Notes under the pieces: model-generated
Databases searched by the model: none
What the model was told of the DNA's origin: nothing
The model's input: only the letters and a program-made list of their open reading frames with translations
Assembly: GCF_019599295.1 (NCBI RefSeq)
Contig: NZ_JAIEWN010000032.1
Coordinates: 10,640-67,196, forward strand
Source of the DNA: Oscillochloris sp. ZM17-4
GTDB taxonomy: Bacteria > Chloroflexota > Chloroflexia > Chloroflexales > Chloroflexaceae
Direction: 5' to 3'
Length of the DNA: 56,557 nucleotides
Shown here: positions 26,850-34,567 of the stretch, piece after piece
Numbering within the stretch: the stretch's first letter is position 1
Layout of the letters: the number at the start of each line of letters is the position of its first letter
Made by a program: the position numbers and the translations under genes

Positions 26850-27206
26850 TCACGATGAGCGGGGCGAAGGCTGATCGAGCAGTCGCTCTAGCGCTGCCAG
26901 CATCGGCGGGAGCAGGTCGGGGTGCTGCTCCAGGGTTTGTGTGAGTAGTTGCACTGCCTGGTGCTGCGCGCTTCGCCGCTGCTCCTCAAGCAGGGCTGCG
27001 GGCGGGATGCCCAGCACATCGGCCGCGCGGGTCAGGGCCACCGCCGTCATGGCCCGCTCGCCAGACTCCCATTTGGCAACCGTCGAGCGATCCACCCCCA
27101 GCGCCTGTGCGAGATCTCCCTGGGTGAGCACGACGCGCAGTCGAGCTGCGCGGAGGCGCTCACCAACTTGCGCATCGATGCTCGCCTCGCCAGTGCGCCC
27201 AGTCAT
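26850..27206 (-). CDS. Xre-family helix-turn-helix regulator
   Basis: The 118-residue protein has a Cro/CI-type HTH at residues 12-70 (VGERLRAARLRVVLTQGDLAQALGVDRSTVAKWESGERAMTAVALTRAADVLGI). The remaining 45 residues are helical and may dimerise. Its ATG overlaps the stop of the antirepressor gene (ATGA), so the two are coupled. It probably represses a promoter of this replicon, perhaps through the palindromes at 28.08-28.19 kb. Confidence 0.92.
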   Translation of the reverse strand: MTGRTGEASIDAQVGERLRAARLRVVLTQGDLAQALGVDRSTVAKWESGERAMTAVALTRAADVLGIPPAALLEEQRRSAQHQAVQLLTQTLEQHPDLLPPMLAALERLLDQPSPRSS

Positions 27207-28063
27207 ATCAGCTGCTCCTGGTGCGGAGGCAGAGCGTCCGGGTCATCAGGGAGCAACGTTGCGGCCTGCTGATGCAGCCAGGCAAGTGCGCGGTCGTATT
27301 TGCTCGCTGGGAGCGCATCATACCGTGGGATACCCATGTCGATCTTAAACTGAGCGAATAGCCGCTCGTAGGTGTTGATCGTCGTATTGGTGCGCTGCTG
27401 GTAGCGGATGGCAATCCGCTTGATGGCCCGCTGGATATACTCCGCTTGGACCGCGCTAATTTTCACGATCTGTCGCAGATCCTCGACCACATCCTCAACT
27501 GTCTGTAGCCGGTCGTCGATCGAGCCAACCTGCTCGCGCGTCGCATGCTGCTCGGCGAGGCTGGCAAGGAGCACATCCCGAAGGGTGCGGAGCTCACGTA
27601 CAGTGGCGGCCAGCTGCTGATGGATCTCGGTGGGAATGAGGGCGGTGTCTGTGGTGGCCGGCGGGTTTAGCGGCAGCGTAGGGATAGCGGGGCCATAGAG
27701 CGCGTTCAAAACAACGACGAGCTCTTTTTGGTAGCGTACGAGCTTCGGGCGCACATCATCGCGCACCTGGCTTGGGGTGATTGTCGCGAGCCAGAAGGCG
27801 ATGTGGGTGTGCAGGATGGCCAGCACCGAGCGGATACGACCGCCGATAGGGACTTTGACCACGCGGAGGCCCTGGGAGAGCACATCATGCTCGCGGAGAC
27901 GATCGCTCTGCGGTTGGGTGGCAAGCCCGAGGGCATCGCATACAAGGCGGATGGGGACTGCGACCCCCTCGCCTTCGAGCACCGCAGCAATGATCTCATC
28001 GCCATCAAGATCGACGCTCTCAATACGGACGGGGCGCTGCGGAAGCTCCGGCAGATCGGTCAT
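27203..28063 (-). CDS. Phage-type antirepressor (P22-AR N-domain, ORF6C-like C-domain)
   Basis: The 286-residue protein has an N-terminal P22_AR_N-like domain (VAVPIRLVCDALGLATQPQSDRLREHDVL, then VLAILHTHIAFWLATITPSQV and VRPKLVRYQKEL). A coiled-coil middle follows, then a C-terminal ORF6C-like helix pair (IQRAIKRIAIRYQQRTNTTINTYERLFAQFKIDMGIPRYDALPASKYDRAL). Such proteins bind phage repressors or DNA to change developmental state. The ATG at 28063 follows GGAG at a good distance; the frame open to 28102 has no site. Being coupled to an Xre gene, it is probably its partner. It suggests phage ancestry for this replicon. Confidence 0.85.
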   Translation of the reverse strand: MTDLPELPQRPVRIESVDLDGDEIIAAVLEGEGVAVPIRLVCDALGLATQPQSDRLREHDVLSQGLRVVKVPIGGRIRSVLAILHTHIAFWLATITPSQVRDDVRPKLVRYQKELVVVLNALYGPAIPTLPLNPPATTDTALIPTEIHQQLAATVRELRTLRDVLLASLAEQHATREQVGSIDDRLQTVEDVVEDLRQIVKISAVQAEYIQRAIKRIAIRYQQRTNTTINTYERLFAQFKIDMGIPRYDALPASKYDRALAWLHQQAATLLPDDPDALPPHQEQLI

Positions 28064-28078
28064 ACAATCTCCATAACA

Positions 28079-28190
28079 TGTGGCGTAATGCCACAATAGC
28101 ACAGGTGATCAGGTGCGTCAAGGGTGAAGGTGGCGTTCCGCCACCTTGGATACAGCAAGTGATCTATCGAACGTGACGTTCCGCCACATT
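28079..28190. promoter_or_regulatory. Three operator-like palindromes before the antirepressor gene
   Basis: TGTGGC-GTAAT-GCCACA (28079-28095), AAGGTGGCG-TTC-CGCCACCTT (28127-28147) and a half-degenerate third with GTGACGTTCCGCCAC (28173-28187) share a GTGGCG half-site. Their centres are about 50 and 43 bp apart. They lie between dnaB and the antirepressor/Xre genes, so they may be the Xre operators. A TATTGT -10-like box overlaps site 1. Confidence 0.6.
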
Positions 28191-28228
28191 GATCGCACTG
28201 CGACATAGCATATGTTCTGGCATGAATC

Positions 28229-29536
28229 TCACCCGCGCCGCGTCTCCAGGTTGGCAAAGCGCGTCGTCGGCGCGTCAAAGCGCACCCCCACCACGCCCAG
28301 CGGCCCGTTCCGCTGCTTGGCCACGTGCAGATCTGCCACACCATCCGGTGTCGCCTCGTTGGCGATATCCTCACGGGAGATGAAGATCACGATGTCCGCA
28401 TCCTGCTCCAGGCTCCCGCTGTCGCGCAGGTCGCTCAGCTGCGGCACTTTGCTCGCCCGCTGCTCCACCGCCCGCGATAACTGTGAGAGCGCCAGCACCG
28501 GGCACCCCAGCTCGCGGGCCAGCAGCTTCAGCTGCCGCGAGATCCGGGACACCTCGTCGACCCGGCTATTCGTTGGCGTATCGCCGATCAGCAGCTGGAG
28601 GTAGTCCACAATCAGCAGATCGAGCGGGCGCACCGTCGCTAGTCGCCGCGCCTTTGATCGCACATCCATCACCGTCAGCATCGCGCTGTCCTCGATGGCG
28701 ATCGGAGCTGCGGCGAGCACCCCGAGCGCATCAACCAGCACCGGATCGCCCCGCCGCAACCGCGCTTCCACCTGACGCGTGTCCACCCCCGTATGCATGG
28801 CCATCAGGCGCTGTAACAGCTCGCTCCGGCCCATCTCCAGCGACACCACGCCCACGCTGCGCCGCTCGTGGACCCCCAGGTGGTAGGCGATGCTCATGGC
28901 TAGCCCCGACTTACCGAGACCCGGTCGCGCCGCCAGCAGGGCGAGTTGCCCTGGCCGCAGGCCGCCATTGAGCCGCCGGTCAAGGTCGAGCAGGCCTGTT
29001 GGCACCACTCGCTCGTCGACATTGGCCTGAGCCATGTCAAAGAACTGCTGGACCACTGTGCTCAGTGACACAAAGTCGGCCCCGCGCTGGCGCTGGCTGA
29101 CTGCGAATAAGGTCTGCTCGGCCCGATCAAGAGTCGCCTCCAGATCGCCCCGCTCATCGTAGCCCAGAGCAGTGATCGTCCCACCCGCCTCGATCAGCCG
29201 GCGCAGGGTCGCGGCGCGGATGACAGCCTGTGCGTAATATTCCACATGGACTGCAGTCGGCACCTCGGTGGCCAGTTCACCCAGGAAGCTCAGCCCGCCC
29301 ACGAGCTCCAGTCGCTCCTGGCGACGTAGCTCGCTGGCGACCGTGGCGAGGTCGGGGGGCACTCTGCAAGCCAGGCAAGCGAGCATGGCCGCGTAGAGCT
29401 GACCGTGCCGCTCCAGGTAAAAATCTTCCGAACGCAGCTGATCGCTGACGGCCAGGATGGCGTCACGCTCCAGCAGGATGGCACCGAGAACCGAACGCTC
29501 GGCGGAGAGGTCGTAGGGCACATGGCGCTCGTTCAT
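28229..29536 (-). CDS. dnaB: Replicative DNA helicase DnaB
   Basis: The 435-residue protein has the DnaB N-domain (about 1-110, SAERSVLGAILLERDAI, LATVASELRRQ) and the RecA-like C-domain: LNGGLRPGQLALLAARPGLGKS with Walker A at about 201, VSLEMGRSELLQRL, LDLLIVDYLQLL (Walker B) and the arginine-finger region SQLSRAVEQRASKVPQLSDLRDSGSLEQDAD. No intein is present. It overlaps the upstream gene stop by 4 bp (ATGA). As a ring helicase it would unwind this replicon's origin. Slightly short compared with chromosomal DnaB (about 450), as is common for plasmid or phage copies. Confidence 0.97.
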   Translation of the reverse strand: MNERHVPYDLSAERSVLGAILLERDAILAVSDQLRSEDFYLERHGQLYAAMLACLACRVPPDLATVASELRRQERLELVGGLSFLGELATEVPTAVHVEYYAQAVIRAATLRRLIEAGGTITALGYDERGDLEATLDRAEQTLFAVSQRQRGADFVSLSTVVQQFFDMAQANVDERVVPTGLLDLDRRLNGGLRPGQLALLAARPGLGKSGLAMSIAYHLGVHERRSVGVVSLEMGRSELLQRLMAMHTGVDTRQVEARLRRGDPVLVDALGVLAAAPIAIEDSAMLTVMDVRSKARRLATVRPLDLLIVDYLQLLIGDTPTNSRVDEVSRISRQLKLLARELGCPVLALSQLSRAVEQRASKVPQLSDLRDSGSLEQDADIVIFISREDIANEATPDGVADLHVAKQRNGPLGVVGVRFDAPTTRFANLETRRG

Positions 29537-31125
29537 GCGGGGTGCTCCTGCTCCAGCCGCGCCAGGATCGCCCGCTGCTCGGCGGGGGTCGCCACGGCGC
29601 GGAAGCGGTAGATCCAGCGGTTGCGCTGCTCGTCGGTAAGACCGGGGTGCTGGTAGATCGGCAGGGCGCTGAGGGGTCGCTCATGGACGACGGGCACCGG
29701 GATCGCATCCGGGAGCGGGAGGTCGCCCAGGTGATCGGCAGGATGCTCCTGGGCCAGCCGTGCGAGGATGGCGCGCTGTTCGGCAGCGGTATGCACGGCG
29801 CGGAAGCGATAGATCCAGCGGTCGCGTTGCTCATCGGTGAGGCCAGAGTGCTGGTAGATTGGCAGGGCGCTCAGTAACTGCTCCGGCTCCATCGGCACAT
29901 CAGTGGCGGGCAGGTCACGCAGGGCGGAGACGACCCATGCGGGGAGGTCACGCACATCGGTGCGGGCGCGGGACTGAGCGATCACCCGTGTGACCTGTGC
30001 GACCGGGCGATCGGCAAGGCGCTGCGCGACGCTGCGCCGCACGCCGACAGCAAGCAAGAGCTGGGCGCTCTCGCTGGGCACCGGAGAATCGGTCGGTGGC
30101 GGGACACGCCGTCCGGCTGTTCGATGGCGAAGAGGAATATCCCCACCACCACCATGGTGCGCATTGTTCGCTTGGGGGCTGGTGGTGGAATCTTTCTCCT
30201 TTTCTTCCATGACTCCATGTGATCTCGACGTGTCGATCACGACAGACGTTTTCAGGCTTTCTGCTGCGGTAATCGCCCCTGCACCATGCGCACCATGCCC
30301 GATCTGGTTCCCGAGTCCCTCCCCGAGTCCCTCCCCGAGTCTCCCCCCGGTCATGGGGCCGATCTGTCTCGGCGGCACAAAGAAGAGGACGTGGCCGGGT
30401 TCGGCTGGGGGCGGGGGCGGGGGCGGGAAGGCGGTGCGCCGCCAGCCCGCATCGGTGAGGGCGTCGGGCGCACGCTGGGATGCGCTGGCGAGGATGGTGG
30501 CTTCATCGGGGAGCGGTCGGGGCTGGCCGTGTACCAGGAGGTGGAGATCGTCGAGGATGGGGTTGGCGACGGGTAGGCCAGCGAGGGCCAGGGTGTAGGC
30601 CCCGACCTCGCGCAGGCCGAGGAGCGGTGTGGTGAGGTAGCGGCGGGCGATGGCCGGGGGGGCGGGGTGGGGGTCGAGCCGTCCCATGCAGACATCGAGG
30701 ATGTTCTGGTCGAGGCGCAGGGTTGGGATGTGGCGTGGGCGACCGAGGCAGGGGGCATGGAGATCCCAGGGGCAGGGGGTGTCACCGATGATGCCCCAGG
30801 TGGGGGTATAGGTGGACTTGCCGCCAAGCCGGGGGGTGACGCTGACCCAGGGGGTTTTGGCGAGGTGTATGAGGGCGCGGGCGGCGGCACCGTCGCGGAG
30901 GGAGGGGTCGAAGACCTGGAGGTCGCCGGCGGAGAGGGGGACGGGCTGGCCGGTGGCGCGGAAGATGCGGGCGATCAGGGCGAAGGCGGCGATGGCGATG
31001 GGGGCCGTGCGCAGATCCTCGGCGAGGCGGCGGGGGATGAGGACGTAGTAGGTGGGCGTGGTATCGCCGGTTGCCATCGGTGCAGGCGGCACCGGGGCGG
31101 GGCGGGGAGCTGTCCAGGGCTGCAT
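29533..31125 (-). CDS. Putative replication accessory protein with duplicated C-terminal module
   Basis: The 530-residue protein has no family I can name with certainty. Its first 170 residues look like a winged-helix replication domain (TYYVLIPRRLAEDLRTAPIAIAAFALIARIF, then LRDGAAARALIHLAKTPW). The middle is Pro/Gly-rich and low in complexity (PPPPPPP; LGEGLGEGLG from three 12-bp repeats near 30310-30350). The C-terminus holds two near-identical 45-residue copies with LPIYQHSGLTDEQRDRWIYRF and TAAEQRAILARL. It overlaps dnaB, so it may load DnaB at the iterons lying 376 bp upstream of its start. The ATG at 31125 has AAGGA upstream. Confidence 0.7.
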   Translation of the reverse strand: MQPWTAPRPAPVPPAPMATGDTTPTYYVLIPRRLAEDLRTAPIAIAAFALIARIFRATGQPVPLSAGDLQVFDPSLRDGAAARALIHLAKTPWVSVTPRLGGKSTYTPTWGIIGDTPCPWDLHAPCLGRPRHIPTLRLDQNILDVCMGRLDPHPAPPAIARRYLTTPLLGLREVGAYTLALAGLPVANPILDDLHLLVHGQPRPLPDEATILASASQRAPDALTDAGWRRTAFPPPPPPPAEPGHVLFFVPPRQIGPMTGGRLGEGLGEGLGNQIGHGAHGAGAITAAESLKTSVVIDTSRSHGVMEEKEKDSTTSPQANNAHHGGGGDIPLRHRTAGRRVPPPTDSPVPSESAQLLLAVGVRRSVAQRLADRPVAQVTRVIAQSRARTDVRDLPAWVVSALRDLPATDVPMEPEQLLSALPIYQHSGLTDEQRDRWIYRFRAVHTAAEQRAILARLAQEHPADHLGDLPLPDAIPVPVVHERPLSALPIYQHPGLTDEQRNRWIYRFRAVATPAEQRAILARLEQEHPA

Positions 31126-31392
31126 AGACCAATCCTTCTCTGCCGAATAGCGGCAACACAAAGCCGAGCCCTGTCGGCTTCCGCGTTGACAAGGCGATCA
31201 GCGGTCGATATACTAGAAGCGCATAGGCCACCCGCTTGACGTCACCACCCTTCGGTGTGCTGGACGTTCCGGCAGTGGGCGGATTTTGAAGGGCTCTCGA
31301 CGGCTTGGCGGCTTGGCGAGGGCCTTTCGCATGCCCACCGTTTGGTGCCTGGTGGTGTTACTTTCCTATACCAGTTATGCGGATACAGTTCG

Positions 31393-31458
31393 TGATCGCC
31401 GGGTCATTGCAGTGGCGATCAGATGTACTATCATAGCATGCCGTTTTTGGAAAAACGG
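31393..31458 (-). promoter_or_regulatory. Promoter/operator region upstream of the replication operon
   Basis: On the minus strand TGC-TATGAT (31430-31438) forms an extended -10 box. It is flanked by a perfect palindrome CCGTTTTT-GG-AAAAACGG (31441-31458), which would cover the -35 position, and by TGATCGCC/GGCGATCA (31393-31400 and 31414-31421) just downstream. This layout suggests a repressed promoter for the accessory-protein/dnaB operon. Confidence 0.5.
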
Positions 31459-31500
31459 AGTGCGATTCGGCTTCCTAATGCTGTAAATCTGTGATCAGTA

Positions 31501-31790
31501 GTTTAAATACTCGCAAGTACCGGAGGTGTGCGAGGCCGCCGCAGTTAAACTGCTCGCAGGTACCGGAGGTGTGCGAGGCGCTGCAGTTAAACTGCTCGCA
31601 GGTACCGGAGGTGTGTGATTCCGCCGCAGTTAAATAGCTCGCAGGTATCGGAGGAGTGCGCGGCCACCGCAGTTAAACTGCTCGCAGGTATCGGAGGTAT
31701 GCAAGGCGTGGTAGCACAGGCGTCCCTTGTTCCACGACAGAAGTTAAACTGCTCGCACGCATCGGAGGTGCGTGCATGCGCGGGTTAAAC
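31501..31790. repeat. Iteron array, candidate replication origin
   Basis: Units start at 31501, 31544, 31586, 31629, 31672 and 31743, and a seventh GTTAAAC box closes the array at 31784-31790. Each unit reads GTTAAACTGCTCGCAGGTA followed by CGGAGGTGTGCGAG, with CTCGCA/TGCGAG as inverted half-sites. Spacing is 43, 42, 43 and 43 bp (about four helical turns), then 71 and 41. No gene fits here. Phased repeats beside dnaB, parAB and a Rep candidate are the hallmark of an iteron-controlled origin. Confidence 0.85.
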
Positions 31791-31856
31791 TTGCCCCGTC
31801 GAAATCAAGGGTATGTCATGCTGGGCCGCATTCGCATTTCCCGAAGGCATTCGCGC

Positions 31857-33605
31857 TTACGGCGAACCAGTGGTGTCGGCCATCGGCTCGGCCAGCCACG
31901 CACGGAGCCGGGCGGCGAGCTGCGGCGATGGCTGGCGCCGGTCGCCCTCAATCTGGGAGAGGTAGGGCACGGAGATACTCAGGTGGCGGGCGAGTTGATC
32001 TTGCTTCCAGTGCCGTGCCGCGCGCGCCCGGCGGATCGACGCGCCGCTGATCAGTGTCTCCTCGGTGGGTGGCGGATCGAGGATCACCTCTGATGCCTGC
32101 AGGAGAATCTGGGCCGAGGCATGGCTCATGATCTGCTCCTGGGACGTGGGCGTGGTCAGCGCTAGATCGATTCGGGCGGCCAGCCAGCGATCAACCCAGC
32201 CGCGCTGCCGATCCTCGTCGGTTGGGCCGTAGCCGTCGGGCCAGGTGACATCAACAAAGATATCTGCCTCGCGAAGGCTGAGGAGCGCGCTGTCCAGGCG
32301 GTCGCGCGTGCGCCCTGCCCAATCCTTGGTGCGCGCCGCTACTTTAGGGAGCTCGCCGATATCGGTGAGGAGCGCGGCCACGCCGATGGTGATCTGGCTC
32401 CGCTGGTTGCTGCCTGCCCGCATCAGGATGTGCTGGCCGATCTTCTTCGCCAAGACTGCCACGCCGCGATTCTCGCGGTGGTCGAGCTCCAGCAATGCGC
32501 GGGCCATGCGGCCCACAAAGATGCGCCCTGAAGCGTTGAGCCACCAATACGCCCACTGGCCGGCGCGCACACTCCAGGAGATATTGGCGGCTTGGCTCTC
32601 ACCGCTCCGCTCGACGATCACAATGTCGAATAGCGTGTCGCCGCGCCATGAGGCGTGATCGAGCGGCTGATCTCCATCGCCGACTGGCCAGGCCTCAACG
32701 TCAAACGAGAGGTGGCGGAGGTGATCGATCTCTTCCGCGATCCGTTGGCGCATGTCGGCGCGATCACTCCCCCAGCGCTGGATGCCCTTGTAGCTCAGGA
32801 TGGTGTCGGCGGTGATACGGATCGGTTCTAGTAATGGGTACTGTGGCCCAGACCCACTCTCAGGCGCGCAGAGCTGCGCGAGTACGGCCAGGGCTACGTC
32901 GGCGGTGAATGGACTCAGTCGCTCAACAAGCGCCCACAGGGTGTCCCCAGTGGCAAGGCTGCCGCGCCCCGGCTGGACGTAGACGCTGATGATCCCGCCG
33001 TGAACCGAGGTGTGCTGGTAGAATGGCATGCCATCAGAGCGGATTCCCCAGCCATCGATCAGCTCGCGCGCACGCTGGCCGCCCTTCCAGATGGCGCTGA
33101 TAGTGGTAAAGACAGCAGGGTTGGTGGGAATGTTTCCCTGTCCGTCAGGGAAGGCGTTGAGCTCTGCAGTATTACGATCCTGAGCGCGGAGGAGCGGGTC
33201 AGGCTGTGCGACAAGAGCCTGGATCTGGGCCAGAAATGCCGCCCGTGTATCCGGGTCGTCGATCTCGTGGATCACGCCTGCCGGCATGTGTAGCCGGAGG
33301 TGCGCGATCTGTTCGTGGTGGATCGGACCATCCTGATCATAGAGCTCACTGAGCGCCGCACGCCCTGGCAGCTCGCCGGGCCTGAGCCGCAGAAAAAACT
33401 CTAGCCACCAGCGCCCACCGTTGATGATGAGCCTACGGAATTCGCTATCCTCGGGCCGCTCAGGCTCCTGCTCAGGCGAGGGCGTATCTCCGGCGGGTAG
33501 TGGCGTCATCCGTGCTTTCTCATTGTCTGGGGCGGGCAGATGGCTGGTGGCGGGATTATAGCACGCTGGGTGTGCGGCGACCGCATAGGTAGTGGGGTCG
33601 TGCAT
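31857..33605 (-). CDS. Putative replication initiator with C-terminal Xre HTH
   Basis: The protein has 582 residues. The last 60 form an Xre-type HTH (GASIRRARAARHWKQDQLARHLSISVPYLSQIEGDRRQPSPQLAARLRAWL). The large N-terminal part (about 60-480) has no family I recognise; blocks such as ADTILSYKGIQRWG and WAYWWLNASGRIFVGRMARALLELD give a mixed alpha/beta pattern that could be tandem winged helices. AAGGAG lies seven bases before the ATG at 33605. It ends 66 bp from the iteron array, so an iteron-binding initiator is the leading guess. A large transcriptional regulator is the alternative. Confidence 0.65.
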   Translation of the reverse strand: MHDPTTYAVAAHPACYNPATSHLPAPDNEKARMTPLPAGDTPSPEQEPERPEDSEFRRLIINGGRWWLEFFLRLRPGELPGRAALSELYDQDGPIHHEQIAHLRLHMPAGVIHEIDDPDTRAAFLAQIQALVAQPDPLLRAQDRNTAELNAFPDGQGNIPTNPAVFTTISAIWKGGQRARELIDGWGIRSDGMPFYQHTSVHGGIISVYVQPGRGSLATGDTLWALVERLSPFTADVALAVLAQLCAPESGSGPQYPLLEPIRITADTILSYKGIQRWGSDRADMRQRIAEEIDHLRHLSFDVEAWPVGDGDQPLDHASWRGDTLFDIVIVERSGESQAANISWSVRAGQWAYWWLNASGRIFVGRMARALLELDHRENRGVAVLAKKIGQHILMRAGSNQRSQITIGVAALLTDIGELPKVAARTKDWAGRTRDRLDSALLSLREADIFVDVTWPDGYGPTDEDRQRGWVDRWLAARIDLALTTPTSQEQIMSHASAQILLQASEVILDPPPTEETLISGASIRRARAARHWKQDQLARHLSISVPYLSQIEGDRRQPSPQLAARLRAWLAEPMADTTGSP

Positions 33606-33625
33606 GCAGAGCTCCTTCTCTGATA

Positions 33626-34567
33626 TCAGATCTGAGTCCGGCGATAAGCACCGCGCGCGGCGCGCTCAATCTGGCCGGCCTCCATGGCAGCCTGGATGAC
33701 CCGCTGGGCGCTCCCTTCGGAGCAGCGCAGGCGCACACGCACGTCGCGCGGGGTGAAGAGGATTCCCTCTCCATCGGGGAATGCGGCCAGCAGGTCGGCC
33801 ATCCCGTAGGTCATTGGTCGCCCGCCCATGGGCGCTGGCTCGGTCGTGGCGACGTTTAGCGTAGCTAGTTCGGGCGGTGTGGAAGGACTCATAACCTGTT
33901 CTGATGCGGATTCGTGCGGCATGTTGTCGCTGGGCAATTCGGCGACGACCCCCCGTAGCGTCTCGACCTCCACGAGGAGGGCGAGACGCACGGCCTCCAG
34001 GGTGCGGTTGGAGGTCTCTACGGCGACGATCCCTGCGGGGATGCTCAGCGGTAGCAGGAGGACGAAGCTGCCGGCCAGCAGCGGCAGAAGCTGCGCCTGC
34101 ACGGTCACGTCGATGGCGGGGGCGTGGCGCGCCACGAAGCTGGCGTTCAGCAGGGCCGTGACGAGATAGAAGTAGATCGTCCAGCGGTTGGATGGCGCGC
34201 CGACGAACGCCGCCGCCGCGTTGGCCTTGGCGATGTAGAGCGCGCAGGCGTCGATCATCAAGGTGAAGGCCAATGCCGCACCGTGGTAGACGGCGGCGGG
34301 GAGCTGGAGCGCGCCGACATGCGCCGGGGCGATGGCGGCGACTGATTCCCAGATGTGGATGGCGCTGACGAAGATGATCGCCCAGGTGAGCAGGTGCCCC
34401 CAGGCCAGCAGCCCCTCGGCGGAGCGGAGCGCCTCGGCTTTGGCGCGCAGCAGGCCGCGCTGGCGGGCGGCCTGGGCCTCGGGGCGCTCCAGCAGGGCTG
34501 GGTCGATGCTGAGCTGCTGGGCGAGCGGGGCGGGCGCGGCGGGGCGCTCGCGGATGGTGATGGCCAT
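33626..34567 (-). CDS. Four-helix membrane protein with C-terminal winged helix (own start inside the fused frame)
   Basis: From the ATG at 34567, which has AGGGAG nine bases upstream, this part can be made alone as a 313-residue protein. Residues 1-45 are conserved (MAITIRERPAAP, LSIDPALLERPEAQAARQRGLLRAKAEAL). Four membrane helices follow (about 50-195), then a helix and a low-complexity linker, and a winged helix that ends GQIERAARGAYR. The paralogue at 54359-55303 has the same layout and almost the same first 48 residues. The role is unknown; a membrane-tethered DNA-binding protein of the element, perhaps for transfer or anchoring, is one idea. Confidence 0.8.
   Translation of the reverse strand: MAITIRERPAAPAPLAQQLSIDPALLERPEAQAARQRGLLRAKAEALRSAEGLLAWGHLLTWAIIFVSAIHIWESVAAIAPAHVGALQLPAAVYHGAALAFTLMIDACALYIAKANAAAAFVGAPSNRWTIYFYLVTALLNASFVARHAPAIDVTVQAQLLPLLAGSFVLLLPLSIPAGIVAVETSNRTLEAVRLALLVEVETLRGVVAELPSDNMPHESASEQVMSPSTPPELATLNVATTEPAPMGGRPMTYGMADLLAAFPDGEGILFTPRDVRVRLRCSEGSAQRVIQAAMEAGQIERAARGAYRRTQI

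Noticed and set aside
31501-31790. CRISPR array
   Set aside because: The repeats are 43 bp with almost no unique spacer between them and no cas genes are near; the phasing fits iterons.
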